The translations under genes were made by a program, and so were the position numbers. The notes under the pieces were generated by a model, which was given only the letters and a program-made list of their open reading frames with translations, searched no databases and had not been told where the DNA came from. Positions 9,210 through 20,110 of a DNA stretch of 53,321 nt are shown here, one piece after another (the stretch's first letter is position 1; every line of letters starts with the position of its first letter). This DNA is from Gnetum montanum. Lineage: Eukaryota > Streptophyta > Gnetopsida > Gnetales > Gnetaceae. The stretch spans positions 43,920-97,240 of the forward strand of contig MNCI01004419.1 of assembly GCA_015680685.1 (NCBI GenBank). The letters are read 5' to 3'.

Positions 9210-9965
9210 TTATCTCTCATTTTGTTGGCTTTTCAGTTTTCGGAGCTGCCGTTTTAGGTGTTTCGTGTCTTTCCGATGACTCACCTTCATTGCCTGTGCC
9301 TGGTTGATCATTAGATGATGACATGGGTACAGAGTTTAGGGGAGTGGGCTTAGGTGCCCCCAGAGCTAGCCGTTGGTGCTCTTTCTCCAAACGTTCTCGC
9401 GTAAGCCTATCTGCTAGGTGTTCTTGTGTGTCACGCGGAGGTGGAGTTGACCTCAGAGTCTGGGATTGTCTAGGGACCTTTACGACGTAGGGAGCTGGAC
9501 GGGGCTATGCGTACGATTGGGTAGGACTTTGTGTAGGTAGCTTGATGATGTACGGGGTTGGTCTTGGCGGGTGCTGAGCCTCTATGGTTGCAATGGCAGG
9601 TGGTACTCGGACTACAAAAGGGGTAGGTTGAGCGTGAGGGGTTGGTGTACCTGCGGGGTTAGCTTGAGGGATGCGCACTACGTATGGTTGCTGGCGTGTC
9701 ATGATGTTAGAGGTAGGCATGGTGGAGGGCACTCGGATTACGAATGGCCGCTACGGGTTATGAGGTGATTGAGGTGCAGAGTTAGCTGGGGGAATTTGAA
9801 CCACGAATGGTTTGTTAGATGTTTCTTGTTTGTTTTCGGGATAGACGGTGTTGATGCGAGGTGTGCTAGAGTCATCATCACAATAGATTGAGGTAATCAC
9901 GTACGGTGTCTCTTTAGTGTTCAGGGGGTCTTTATACACCCCCATGGTCTGGTTCTGCGGTTGGA
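9210..9965 (-). pseudogene. Element A gag-pro linker with repeated PYVVRIP motifs
   Basis: Between the zinc knuckle of gag and the protease lies a Pro-rich linker in which FVVQIPP, FVIRVPS, YVVRIPQ, FVVRVPP, YIIKLPT and YVVKVPR recur every 20 to 35 residues. Stops (CAG-to-TAG type) at about 9506 and 9750 break the frame. Elements C, D and E keep the same motif, so it belongs to the lineage. Its role is unknown; it could be a binding or assembly linker. Confidence 0.75.
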
Positions 9966-12239
9966 CGGGTTTTCCCCATCAAAAGTGATCTTGCCATCAT
10001 CGATCATCCTTTGGATGTCCTGCTTCAGGGTAAAGCAGTAATCCGTTCCATGCCCGTTGCATTGGTGATAGTTGCAGAAGCGATCCATCCTGAATCCTTT
10101 GGGCACGGGCGGCTCATCTGGCATTGCCAAACTTGGGTTCTGTACGAGTTGACAGAACTGGTCATGTCTTTGGATAGCCGCTGGGGACAATTGCTTATGT
10201 TGCATCAATCCAGCCTTTAAAAGTTGATCAAAGAGCTGGGATGGCTTCATCGGTAAAGGCGTGTACTGAGAGGGTTCCTTCCTCTCGAAGTTACGCGTAC
10301 GGTTCGTCGGGTTTTGTGATGACGATTTCGGGGCTGTTGTGGGAACGGGCTGATAGTAGTTAGTGGGGGGAACAGGTGGTTTGTATTGATGCGTAGTGTT
10401 TTTTTGCTATGCCCCTGCTATTGCTGCTACAGTTTCCCTGGCCTTTTCTTTGTCTTTCTCAGTTTGTTGGTTTCTGAAAGTCTGGTACGCAGGGTCGTTG
10501 CTGTTTTGAGCAGCTTCCTCTATGTTTTTGATTTGTTCAAATGCTTGGTTCAGATCGCGCGCATTGAGGTAATACAATTTGGACTTGAAGAAGTCATTGA
10601 CAGCCCCTTTCAGTATCGTGAGCAGATAGGTTTGAGAGATTGAGTTGTGCAACTCGTTGAGAGCTGCGCTCCATCTCTGAATGAACTTCTGCACTGGTTC
10701 AAGCGGTGCTTGCTTGATCTGCATGAGGCTGTCCAGTGTCGCTTCGGGTTTCAAGTTATACTTGAACCTGGTCAAAAACTAGCGTAGAAGATCGTCTAGG
10801 GAAAGGATGGAATTCTTGGGCAAGGCCTGGTACCAGTCAAGTGCCCTTCCTGCGAGGGACATGGGGAATACTTGTAGTATTGAGTGGGGTCATGCCTGAA
10901 GGAGCACGCACTCTAATCTGAACGTGATGAGGTGGGCGTTGGGGTCTGTCTCCCCATTATACTTAGTTAGTGTTGGGAGGGGGACACCCTTGGGCAAAGT
11001 CAATGGCGGGACAGAGGAGCTGATAAGGTCATCATTGTAGAAATCTACTACTCTCAGCTCTCCATCAGTGATGGTTTTGAGGCGTTTTACCTCATCTGTC
11101 AATTCTTGCATCAATTTTTTAGCGTCCGCCCAATCTTGGGCGCTCGGTGAAGCTACAGGCTGGGGGTGCGGGGCTGCGTACCAGCTAGATTGCTGGGTCA
11201 CGGGTTGGAAAGCCGAAGGTTGGGTGATCGGCGGTTGTGCCTGGGGGTAATTAACGGCGAGGAGTGCTAAGGCTGAGATGTTAAAAGGAAAATGTTGTGG
11301 TTGTTGTTGTTGTTGCAGTTGGGGCTGTGCTTGAGGAGCAGTAATCGGGGGAATTGCGTGGGGCGGGACGTGGTGATGAGGAATTTGATATGATGATGCC
11401 CCCCTTGCTGGCCATTGTCCCGCTACGTTGTATGCGGGGACTCCCTGTTGGGCTAGGACTGCTTGGGGAGCTGTATGCGTCTGGATATGGGGTATGAAGT
11501 GAGCGGATGTAGACACGGGGATCACATGTGGCATTCCAATTACGCGAGATGGGAGGGTTGGTCCCATGCCATCATGAGGAGGCGGTGCTTGTGAGGATGG
11601 GCCCGCAGCTGTATTAGGGATAACTGTTATGGGGAAGGTGTGAGGTTGGGGATCGCTCAGGAGCGGAATGTGCACGAGTGCTGGCGTTTCCGGTGGTGGC
11701 ATATGAACTTGGGCGAGTCTAGTGTGTTGTACGGATAGGGCTTCCCCCATCCCGGGATGGAAGATGGGGTTCATCTGTGCTTGGGGGCTCAATGTGTGGT
11801 ATGAGTCTCCCTGCTCAGATTAGGCAGTGAACTCATCTTCTTCCCCTGGCTGAGGCTCTAGCGCGGGTTGGTCCAATGACTGGCTCTTGTGCAGAAGGAG
11901 CTGGGTAAAGAGCTCCGAGAATTGTTCTGGAATGGGGATTACGTCGTATGGGGAAGGGATGAACTCGTGTCCTCCCCTGTAAAAGAGTTCGAATTGTCTC
12001 TTCACTTCGATTTCGGCCCGATCCACTGCCAGGCCGGCTTGTATCTTAATGCAGATGAAGTTATACTCGTCTTGGGTTATAACGTTAGCGGCTGGATCTC
12101 TCCCTTGTAATCTCAAAGACCGACGGGGCCCCATTGTGGATTGCCCTCCTAAATGTGGTGTCACAGACTACTGGGCAGCCATGGTGTTTGAGATGTTAAC
12201 GTCCTGGGTAGTGGCAATAGTGGTGTTTATGGGATTCAT
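9921..12239 (-). pseudogene. gag: Element A gag
   Basis: The structural protein starts with ATG at 12239 (MNPINTTIATTQDVN), as in the E copy. The N-terminal part has SLRLQGRDPAANVITQDEYN, then a Pro/Gln-rich region (11790-11130), then the retrotransposon gag core: LPKGVPLPTLTKYNGETDPN, LAGRALDWYQALP and VQKFIQRWSAALNELH. The knuckle is FCNYHQCNGHGTDYC (C-x2-H-x4-H-x4-C). Stops lie near 12168, 11818 (CAA in C), 10889, 10780 and 10405. A one-base deletion near 9966 shifts the frame before YKDPLNTKET; C reads through there without a shift, so it is damage and not programmed frameshifting. Confidence 0.9.
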
Positions 12240-12683
12240 GATGATAGATTGGGTATGTAAAACTGTTTGAGTGTAAACGCTAAGTGTTCAGCGTAAACGC
12301 TGGTCAGTGGGCAGCGTAAACACTAAGTATGCAACCTAGACGCTAGTCTTTGGGCAGCATAAATGCTAAGTATGCAGCGTAGAAGCTAGTCTTTAGGCAG
12401 CGTAAATGCTAAGTATGCAGCATAGACGCTAGTCTTTGGGCAGCGTAAACGCTGGAGTAAGTGTGCAGCGTAGACGCTGGCAAGTTGACAGCGTAGACTC
12501 TAGGGTTTCTGATTGCAGCGTAGACACTGGCAGGTTGACAGCGTAGACGCTAGGGTTTCTGATTGCAGCGTAGACACTGGCAGGTTGACAGCGTAGACGC
12601 TGAGAATCGGGGGTTTGAACATGGCAGCGAAATAATGATGAGCATAGATGCTGGGAAGCATATAGTCAACTTGTTCAAGCGGA
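12240..12683 (-). repeat. Leader of element A with GCGTAGACGCTG repeats
   Basis: The untranslated leader between the primer-binding site and gag holds roughly fifteen copies of a short unit of the form GCAGCGTAGACGCTGG, in blocks of about 40 bp (12265-12610). The unit is half-palindromic and matches the repeats in the LTR and in intron 1 of the antisense gene. Open frames across it are repeat artefacts. Confidence 0.85.
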
Positions 12684-12702
12684 GGCCCTCCTTCTAGCGC
12701 CA
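12684..12702 (-). promoter_or_regulatory. Primer-binding site of element A
   Basis: On the minus strand TGGCGCTAGAAGGAGGGCC begins five bases after the LTR end. It begins TGG, complementary to a tRNA CCA end, and resembles Tat-type sites that prime with tRNA-Asn; I could not verify the tRNA. Elements C (28908-28926) and E (50959-50977) have degraded copies. Confidence 0.85.
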
Positions 12703-12884
12703 ATTTCTGTATCGCCCGAAATCGTCGGTCCCTGGCTCAAAGGAAAAACAGAGACCGCGGGATCGCGGGACGAGCACAGATGACCCTACCTTCTCCTGAG
12801 GGTGAGCTGGAATGCACGAAGGTAGGGCACCTTCGGTGGTCCACACGCGGATCAGACAAGGATTTCCCCGAGCGCCACCGAAGT

Positions 12885-13300
12885 GTTATACGCTGGGTTA
12901 GACGTAAACTATGTAATGGGCGTAAAATGGGCAAACAGTGGAAAAAGGGCATAAGCAAGGTGCAAACAGCGTAACAGTGAAAGCAGGGCGTAAACAGAGT
13001 GTGGACAACGTAACAGCGTAAAAGAGGCGTATACAGCGTAAATAGTGTGAACGGGGCGTAGACAGCGTAAGCGTAAATAGGGTGTGTACAACGTAAGCGT
13101 AAAAAGGGCATGTACAGCATAAACAGTGTAAACAGGGCGTAGACAGCGTAAACAGAGCGTAAAGTGTAAAGCGTAAATAGGGTTTAGACAGTGTAAAGTG
13201 TAAGTGCAACGTAAATAGCGTAAACAAGTTTAAACAACGCAGAAAAAATGTAAACAGCGTAAACAATGTGAGCGTAAACAAAATGTAAACTGTAACAATG
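12885..13300 (-). repeat. GCGTAAACAG repeats in R/U5 of the LTR of A
   Basis: About thirty short, irregular copies of AACAGCGTAAACAG-like sequence. Leu/Tyr/Thr-rich open frames on the minus strand are produced by the repeat. Confidence 0.8.
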
Positions 13301-13544
13301 ACGCTATAAGAAGATAGTTTTGAGGTACCGGTCTTAACGCAGTTGTGCGTGTACACAAGGCGGACGTAAAGCCCCGGTGGATGCAGGGAGGCGGCTGGTT
13401 CGTACGGTAGGTGGAGCGTAGAGACTGTGCTCAACGTACAGGACTTCCAGCGTGTGAGGGTTTCAAGCTCTAATTTTTACAGCGTAATTGCTCTGGGTCT
13501 GCTCTGGTAAATTTTTGCCGACCATAAAAATGCGGAAAACTGGG

Positions 13545-13557
13545 CCTTTTATAGGGG
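13545..13557 (-). promoter_or_regulatory. TATA box of the LTR of A
   Basis: CCCCTATAAAAGG on the minus strand. The equivalents in the other LTRs read TATAAATACCC, followed by a short conserved region. It would drive the gag-pol genomic RNA. Confidence 0.75.
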
Positions 13558-13625
13558 AAGGATTACCAGGAAAATCGGGTTGGGAGACACGTGGCGTGTC
13601 GACTGGGCGTGCACATTTTAAAAAT

Positions 13626-13935
13626 ATGGTATACGCTAGGCGTATACGCTACATCAGGCCAGCGTATACGCTGGACTTGCTAGGCGTGTGAACTTGGATG
13701 GACGCTGGGCATATACGCTGGGGTGTATACGCTGATGGATGCTGGCGTATACGTTGGGCGTATACGCTGATAAATGCTGACATATACGCTGGGGCGTATA
13801 CACTGAAGGATGCTGGCAGCGTATATGCTGATGGATGCTGACCGCCGACTTGCTTCAATTCTTGCTCCTGTTGCACCTGCTGAGCATACATGAGGCGTGC
13901 ATGCTGGGCATTTGGCGTATACGCTGGGCGTAGAA
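13626..13935. repeat. GCGTATACGC palindrome array in U3 of the LTR of A
   Basis: Around a dozen copies of GGCGTATACGCTG and variants, at spacings of 15 to 30 bp. GCGTATACGC equals its own reverse complement, so the array has strong dyad symmetry. Confidence 0.85.
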
Positions 13936-14668
13936 GCTGGCACAACACTTGGTAAAAACTGATTGTTTCAATCCTCAAAATTGCCATGTGTGACTCCAAA
14001 TGTAGTCGACGCCGTCTAAGGGTCGCAGGGATCTGCTTCTTGTTGGACAAGCGCCAAACTCGAAAATTTTTTGTGGTGTTTCATAGGCCACTGATCATAT
14101 TGTTCATAATGCCCTCCATAAAGGTGAATTTATCAAGAGTCTCACCCCAATGCTGAGTTGGGGTTACTGACAAAGGTACGCCGCTATTGTCAGAAGTGCC
14201 TACTATGCGAACAAAATGAGTTAGACATACTACGGTAGACATAAAGGCGATTGAGACGTTACGACAATGCAAAACTAAATTCAACAAAACCCTTAGAGGT
14301 AGTAGTGTGAGGATTTCCCTCTGAGAAAGGGTGAAACTCACCAGGGACAAAGCGCTTCTCTTTTCCTGACTCATCTGAAAGGACCTTGGCGTCCTCTACT
14401 TCTGTCTCTTCCTCGAGCACAAGAACCTATGTGCCACCTATGTTAGTAACAAGGGCCTCCTTTTCCAAAACCGGGGCCCCTTCTTCATGCCATATAACTA
14501 TTGCCCCTATTTTAGGGGTCAACTCCTCCACATCTCTTCCTTTGTTTGTCAAACAACACAGTTAGCCAAAATAAAAATTTATTTACTTTTTATGAACGCT
14601 ACGCGACTCCACCTTGTCTATACATAGTGTAATACATATATAAACTAATTATGCATCTCTGTACTTAC

Positions 14669-15718
14669 CAGTCAGGGGATCGTTCCTATGAAACTTAATT
14701 CATAGCCTCTTTTCCTCTACGCCAGTCAGGCCGAGAAACTCCGCGGTCAAACGATGCTTCTTCCACTAAACTGGTGAAGTCACTATTTTCGCTGCCAAGC
14801 GCTTCCCCCTCGACACACTGCTGGTGTAAGAAGGGAGCACCCCATCCACACTGTCTTGGCCCCATGTAGGAGCCATCACCAAATCCTTAGTCGTAAGTGA
14901 AGAAGACTCCCTGATACCTTCAGGGGGATCTTGGGCCCAGATGGTGCAGAAAACCTAAGAAATCCACGGTTTGGAAATCTGGTTATGATCTTGCTACACC
15001 TAGACTCCATCCCTATGAACCACCAAGAATTTAGTAAAGCACGAAAATCAATCTATGAAAAGGAAGAAATGCACGTTGAAGCCAAACTCATGCTTCTTGT
15101 GAAGCTTGGCCATTTCAGCCTGTAGGCCTTTAGCGAGGTAGCTGGCCCAATTATACCGTGTCCCCTCCTCCATAACCTTCTGCATAATCTGAGCTTGCTC
15201 TATGGTAAGGATTCTTCCCTGGGAGAGTAGCTTGGGGAAGGTGCGATCTTGGAATAGGGGATAAATGGTATTAGCCACCTCCAGCTTGATTTTATCAGCA
15301 AGGATGTCTTTCAGTTCCTTTTTAACTCCTAACCACTCCTCTATGTCCTTTTGATGCTTAGAACCCCTCTTCAAACTTTCTTCTACCAGAGGGCCATTAG
15401 AAGGAATGCCAAAAAATTCGACGAATAGTCGAGAATTAATATGAAAACTCACATGCACGTTACACACGTGCATGTGAAGATGCTCGGCTTCTTCACTGAA
15501 GGAGTCGACTAGGGTTAACATTTCAGGTGCAGTGACATCGAGGGTAATAGCCAAAAATAGCTTCATCAATCTAGCTTCCTAGAGGTTATTGGTTACGGTA
15601 GTTGGGGCCACTCCGTGGCAAAGCCAACGCTACGCTTCTTTTATGTCACCATAACAGAAGAAGAGACTACTCGCCTCATGCCCAGAAGCTATCACTGTGA
15701 CCTCCTGTGATTCCCTAA
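14669..15718 (-). pseudogene. Exon 4 of the antisense gene in B: conserved transposon-associated domain
   Basis: An open stretch of 173 codons (15569-15048) contains APEMLTLVDSFSEEAEHLHM, LFVEFFGIPSNG, the motif FPKLLSQGRIL, and RYNWASYLAKGLQAEMAKLH, aligning along its length with exon 4 of A and E. The conserved cores are (L/F)FG(I/V)P, FPKxLSQ and YNWAxxLxxG. The C-terminal part is interrupted by stops and is acidic. The fold is not certain. Confidence 0.72.
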
Positions 15719-15824
15719 CTGTGAACATAAAACAACAGTTTAGATAATACATCAAAATAATACAACTTCATACATTGTTTCCATTTTGTGAGATTGTACA
15801 ATGAACCACTATAACATAATTTAC

Positions 15825-16099
15825 CACATGCAAAGGGTGAAGGAAATGGTGGGATTTTCTCTTGCATGTTTGCAACGGTGATAGGGCGATCCAAAGTCCA
15901 CTCCTTATCCATCCATTCATCATTTTTACACTTGGCGAAGAATCTGACATAGTAGATAGGGTAGTGTGGGATTTCAAATCCTAGTTGTCCTAAGAAACTA
16001 GCACACACATTACTAATGGAAGTGAACTCCTTTATGGACGTTTTGGCCATAGATAACATGTATGTATTACCTTGGAGACCATACTCATTGATAAAAAAC
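15825..16099 (-). pseudogene. Exon 3 of the antisense gene in B
   Basis: It follows a GTAG acceptor with one base completing the codon split after exon 2, as in A and E. It encodes FFINEYGLQGNTYML, SMAKTSIKEF, FFAKCKNDEWMDKEW and VANMQEKIPPFPSPF without a stop. E has DERWEKPFKL and LVNLPPFPLTY in the same places. I do not recognise the domain. Confidence 0.68.
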
Positions 16100-16185
16100 C
16101 TACACCACAGAATCTAGACAATTGTTTATACTTAACACAAATTCAAATAATGGTTAGCACATTATAATGCCATGGAAACACTTAC

Positions 16186-16651
16186 CCACCTATATAATAC
16201 ATGATGCATCTAAAAATAGCATCATGGTGGATTCTAGAAATAGGTCACGATATGACGAGCCACAAATAGCATGTTGTAGGCATGATAACAATCAAATATG
16301 GGCATCTCCTAGATCCAAGTTAAGTGCCTCAAACCCCTAGTGCTCTATTCACGGTCTTGTACGTGCACAGTTTCAATTGAGCCATCCACCAGAAACGTTA
16401 AGATGCTCTATGTTGATCCAACCAATAGCATCTCTAGAATGGCGGCAACTATCTCGGCCAGTAGATGCGACCAGATAATTACATTGAAATTACGCAACAA
16501 AAATTACAAAAACTCCCATACTTCTTTTTGGAACCAAACCACCTCCTCCCCTACACAAGCATGAGGAGAAGGAATATTGGCCACGGGGACATGTAAACAA
16601 CATAGGACGCCTACAATGTCCAAGATGATCAAGACGAGCTTTAGCGTAATC
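16186..16651 (-). pseudogene. Exon 2 of the antisense gene in B: FCP1/NIF-like domain
   Basis: Starting one base after the acceptor the frame reads ITLKLVLIILDIVGVLC, with the first Asp of the HAD motif I kept (LD-I-V-G-V) and the second replaced by Val. It continues VVWFQKEVWEFL, stop, FLLRNFNVIIWSHLLAEIVA and AILEMLLVGS, matching A and the family pattern (xFLxFxxxxFxVxIWSS). The rest is degenerate. This copy gives the clearest nucleophile strand of the three. Confidence 0.68.
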
Positions 16652-16686
16652 CTTTACAATAAAGCACACTACCATTAGGAAAAACA

Positions 16687-17198
16687 ACTAAGACATACTA
16701 ACAACATCAGAACAAAAAACATTAAAAATAAACTCATAAAAATCCATTACGCAACACTAGGGTTCTCATTGTCTTGAATCCCAGAGAATTACATGCTACG
16801 CTAGAGATGCTATCAAAATTGCCCAAACCCTTGCAACGGTGCAAGGTCTGTCTCTGACAATGGCGATAAAAGTAGAACCGCATATTATCCCAGCGTAACA
16901 TGCAACCATTACAAGTGAGACAAAGGAATCCTATTTACACTACATAAGGGTACAATACCTAGACTCCTCCTGCTATGTATTATGTTTGCAAAATATTGCC
17001 CAAGATCACCCAAACCCTTGCAATGGTGCAAGGTCTGGTTCTAACAATGGCGATAGGGGTAATATTGCAAACTACAATATCTTAGCCCACACAGGCAGGT
17101 ATCAATGTCCAACATAATACACATATTCTAAAAAAATACAATTATGATGCATAATAACAAAAATAACAATGATGCAGGGAAGGTAAAAGATGACCTAC
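16687..17198 (-). repeat. Intron 1 of the antisense gene in B with a two-copy duplication
   Basis: Copies at about 16822-16870 and 17009-17057 share CCCAAACCCTTGCAACGGTG and the following GCAAGGTCTG...TCTxACAATGGCGATA. They are 187 bp apart. Inside each is an inverted repeat CCTTGCA/TGCAAGG with a four-base loop. Nothing coding is visible. Confidence 0.65.
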
Positions 17199-17317
17199 CA
17201 AGCGAGTGGAGTAGCCTCCCGAGTTTCAACCTAGGCCTTTGAAATCTGCTCCAAACTCTCCTGCACTTCATCAATTTTCACCAATTTAGTATGCTTGCCT
17301 TTGATCTTCGGTGCCAT

Positions 17318-18059
17318 AGTTACGACTAAACAACCTTTATAAAATTTTCTACTTACGCCTCCCTTCTACCTTGCTTTTGCTATAGCCTGATTCAAATTCG
17401 CGATGTTTACAGTCCGCTTTGAGGACAAACCATTGACTTATAAACGTGATGATCAAAACTAGCTGTTTTTGTGTCTGAACAATGCGAAACTTTCCTGAAA
17501 TGTAGGTATGTTAGTGCAACATGAAGCGTGAAGATTGCAACATTAATCTAGTAGATATCACATTAATTACGGTCAAAAAAGACCCTAAACTAACACGTAG
17601 CTTATCATCTCGTAATCCGGTTGCATTAACTACAGTCTGCACAAAATCCTAAATTAGCTATTTTGACATGCTAGAAACACCACGTTATACCTTTCATCAT
17701 AGTTCGCAGAAATCTTACACTAATGTCTAGGAAACCAGGCTTATTGCTTTCTTACAAATTGTGTACATTGTAACGGTCTGCTAAGACCTTAAACTGGTAG
17801 CCTCTTTAACACGCACCTCTAAAAAACCTTCTATCATTTCAACAGATCGAAAAAAAAATAATATAACGACTTCCATTCTTGGCAGTTTTTAGGTCAGTTC
17901 ACAAATGGACGCTGCTTTACTCGCACCCCTAACCCTAACAGGCCCATACGGGGAAACTATTAGACAGCTAAACCTTGCACTGATAGGAACTAATGCTTCC
18001 CTTTACAACACAACCATAGCAACATCAGAAATATCCCTAGACCGGCCAGAACATTTGGC
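17318..18059. repeat. Spacer between antisense gene and pol in B, decayed tandem repeats
   Basis: From 17500 to 17930 five or six degraded units contain ACGGTCTGCxAAGACCTTAA followed by ACTAGTAG. Read on the minus strand this is TAGTTTAAGGTCTT-xx-CAGACC, the repeat core of the other elements. A TATA-like TTTATAAG (minus strand, about 17436-17449) lies 120 to 130 bp before the start of the antisense gene. Confidence 0.6.
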
Positions 18060-18990
18060 CTAAACCCTAGACCTAGAGGCTGGTGATGTGACTAAGGATC
18101 CCCTTACTGAGGTTCCTATGGTTACGCACAAAGGAGAAAGTAAAACTTTGAAAGTTAGTTCTCTACTTGACCAGCAGATGCAGAGCGACATACTTTGAGT
18201 TCTCCAAGATAACGTTGTCGTATTCCCATGGTCATACGAAGACATGCCGGGTTTAGACCCAAGACTAATATAGCACAACATATTTTTAGACCTGCATACC
18301 AAAGAAGTTAAATAGAAAGCATGACAAATTAAGCCCGAAATCACGATGGCAGTGCATGATGAAATCAGTAAGCTATATCAGGCTGGTTTCATTAGCACGG
18401 TCAATTATTCATACTGGGTGTCAAACATTGTAGTTGTCTCTAAGAAAATGGGATGAATACGCATCTGTATAGACTTCTGTGATCTGAACAAAGCAACGAT
18501 TAAAGACAACTACCCATTAGCAAGTATCGACCAACTTATCGATACAACATTTGGCCATGCGTTACTATCCTTCATGGATGGGTTTTTAGGCTATAATCAA
18601 ATCTGTATCAACCTAGAACATCAATTGACCACAAATTTCATGAAACCATGGGGAAATTTCTATTACACCATGATGCCTTTTGGGTTAAAAAATGCTAGAG
18701 CAACTTATCAATGCGCTATGACGTATATCTTTAGTGATTACCTCTTAGAGAGATTGAATGACTACGTAAATGACATAGCTATCAAATCTAAGAAGTCGGA
18801 AGATCACCTAGAAGACATAGAGTTAATCCTTAAATGATGTCTCAGACATGACCTAAGGCTTAATCTAAGAAAATGTGTATTCTGAGTCAAAACCTGATGC
18901 ATGTTGGCGATTGTGGTATCGGAGATTGGCATACGAGTCAACCCTGACAAGGTTAAATCCATAATTAACCTAGCACCACCTACAAATGTC
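18060..18990 (+). pseudogene. pol: Element B reverse transcriptase
   Basis: Degenerate RT with KLYQAGFISTV, DFCDLNKATIKDNYPLASID, SFMDGFLGYNQICINLEHQL and TMMPFGLKNARATYQCAMTY. The catalytic box reads NDYVNDIAIKSK, with the first Asp of YxDD changed to Asn, which would abolish activity. Stops occur in the N-terminal part (GWIRIC-like TGA near 18454) and near 18835. It aligns along its length with the A and E copies. Confidence 0.88.
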
Positions 18991-20110
18991 AAAGAACTAC
19001 GTGGGTTGCAGGGTAGGTTGTAGTTTATCAGGCAGTTCATCTCAAGATTAATGGATAAATTACATCCTATGCAACATCTACTCAAGAAAGGAGTTAACTT
19101 CAAATGGACCGAGGACTGCCAGCGTGCGTTTGATGACCTGAAGAAAAAGTTGTTACATTTGCCAATGGTTTTCCCACCACAAAGGGACCAGCCTTTCTAC
19201 ATCTACCTAGCAAGCTCAGATGTGTCTATAGCTATGTTGTTGTGCCAAAAAAGGGACAACAGGTCAGAAGTCCCTATCTATTATCTAAGTCATGCTCTAT
19301 TTGCATACGAAACAAGGTACAATGAAGTAGAGTGTAACTGTTTGGCATTGGTATTTGTACTAAAAAAATGTAGACACTATCTTTTCCATAGCCAAGTCAA
19401 CATAATTTGCAAGAACAACATTCTGTGGGCTATCACAGAAAATTTGAATGAGAGTAGTAGGATAGCCTTACTAGAAAGCCATCACAGCGGAATTTGACTT
19501 GCACTACATTGGCCAATCTTCCACGAAAGACTAGGCCATAGCCGACTAGTTTGTAACATCACCTGTTAACGATCAAGCTGCAATAGAGCCCAAGTTTCCT
19601 AATGAATAGATACATAGTTTAAGCCCTGTATCGACAAGCCTCGAAGTGATGTTATACTTCGATGTAGCTTCGACTACTAGAGGCGACAGTGCTGTAGCTG
19701 TCATTACGCTCTCCCCTGAGGATGTTCATCCATTGGCTTATTGCTTGGTGTTTCCCTATATAAACAATGTGGTAGAGTACAAGGGGCTCTTCAAGGGACT
19801 ATTAATAGCCAGGGAGCTCAATGTTCAACACTTGGAAATTTAAGGCAATTTGATGCTTATCATCAATCAAATCATAGGGGTCTATGCCTGCAAAGCTATG
19901 CATCTACAGCTCTACCATGATATGGCTAAAGATCTTCTGAGACAATTCATGACAACTGACGTCCAACACATGCCACATAATGAGAACACTGTAGCCGATG
20001 CACTAGCCACACTAGCTTTAAATGTGCCACCACATTTGTTTGCCACCTTGCCTATTTTAATGATGGAATGTACAGACCCTGTCATTCAAGCAGCGCAAAT
20101 CTCTTCTCTA
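18991..20110 (+). pseudogene. pol: Element B tandem RNase H domains
   Basis: The first RNase H has FYIYLASSDVSIAMLLCQKR, YYLSHALFAYETRYNEVE and LKKCRHYLF. A stop-rich connector follows (19497-19645). The second domain has LYFDVASTTRGDSAVAVIT, NNVVEYKGLFKGLL and ENTVADALATLAL. In the second domain the catalytic Glu (AEYEG in A) is Lys and the third Asp is lost, so it is inactive. Confidence 0.85.

Larger units (their letters stand above)
1..14084 (-). mobile_element. Element A, Tat/Ogre-like Ty3/gypsy retrotransposon (3' end outside window)
   Basis: Reading right to left on the minus strand it holds a 5' LTR (14084-12708), primer-binding site, repeat-rich leader, gag, proline-rich linker, protease, an oppositely oriented multi-exon gene (3257-7638), then reverse transcriptase, two RNase H domains and the first residues of integrase, where the window ends. 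Its right border is the LTR start TGAAACACC, beyond which the antisense gene of element B begins; TAGGC (14085-14089) is the expected target duplication, but the matching copy is out of view. It is the innermost element of the nest, keeps many CpG sites and has few stops, so it is probably the youngest of A to D. Confidence 0.93.
12708..14084 (-). repeat. 5' LTR of element A
   Basis: 1377 bp on the minus strand, from TGAAACACC at 14084 to GGGCGATACA at 12708. Order: U3 with palindromic repeats (13935-13626), a TATA box (13557-13545), then R/U5 with repeats of AGCGTAAACAG type (13300-12885). Borders follow from the primer-binding site on one side and the entry into B's antisense gene on the other. 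The 3' LTR is outside the window. Confidence 0.88.
14085..17317 (-). pseudogene. Antisense multi-exon gene of element B, cut by insertion of A
   Basis: Inferred exons on the minus strand: 1, 17317-17199; 2, 16651-16186; 3, 16099-15825; 4, 15718-14669; 5, about 14541-14350; 6, about 14206-14085 and onward beyond A. Donors are GTAGGT, GTAAGT, GTAAAT, GTAAGT and GTGAGT. Exon 1 is 119 nt, exactly as in E, and introns 1 and 2 are phase 2 as in the other copies. The start MAPKIKGKHTKLVKI matches MAPKKEHTHLALAKV in E. Several stops are present (for example two in exon 2), so the gene is dead. Exons 7 and 8 lie beyond the left end of A. Confidence 0.78.

Noticed and set aside
9950-9980. Possible programmed frameshift in gag of A
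   Set aside because: Element C reads the same segment (DEANPVKPKNQSMDLYKDPL) without a shift, so A has a one-base deletion.
12737-13434. Leu/Tyr/Thr-rich open frames on the minus strand
   Set aside because: They come from the GCGTAAACAG repeats in the R/U5 part of the LTR of A, which lack stops by composition.
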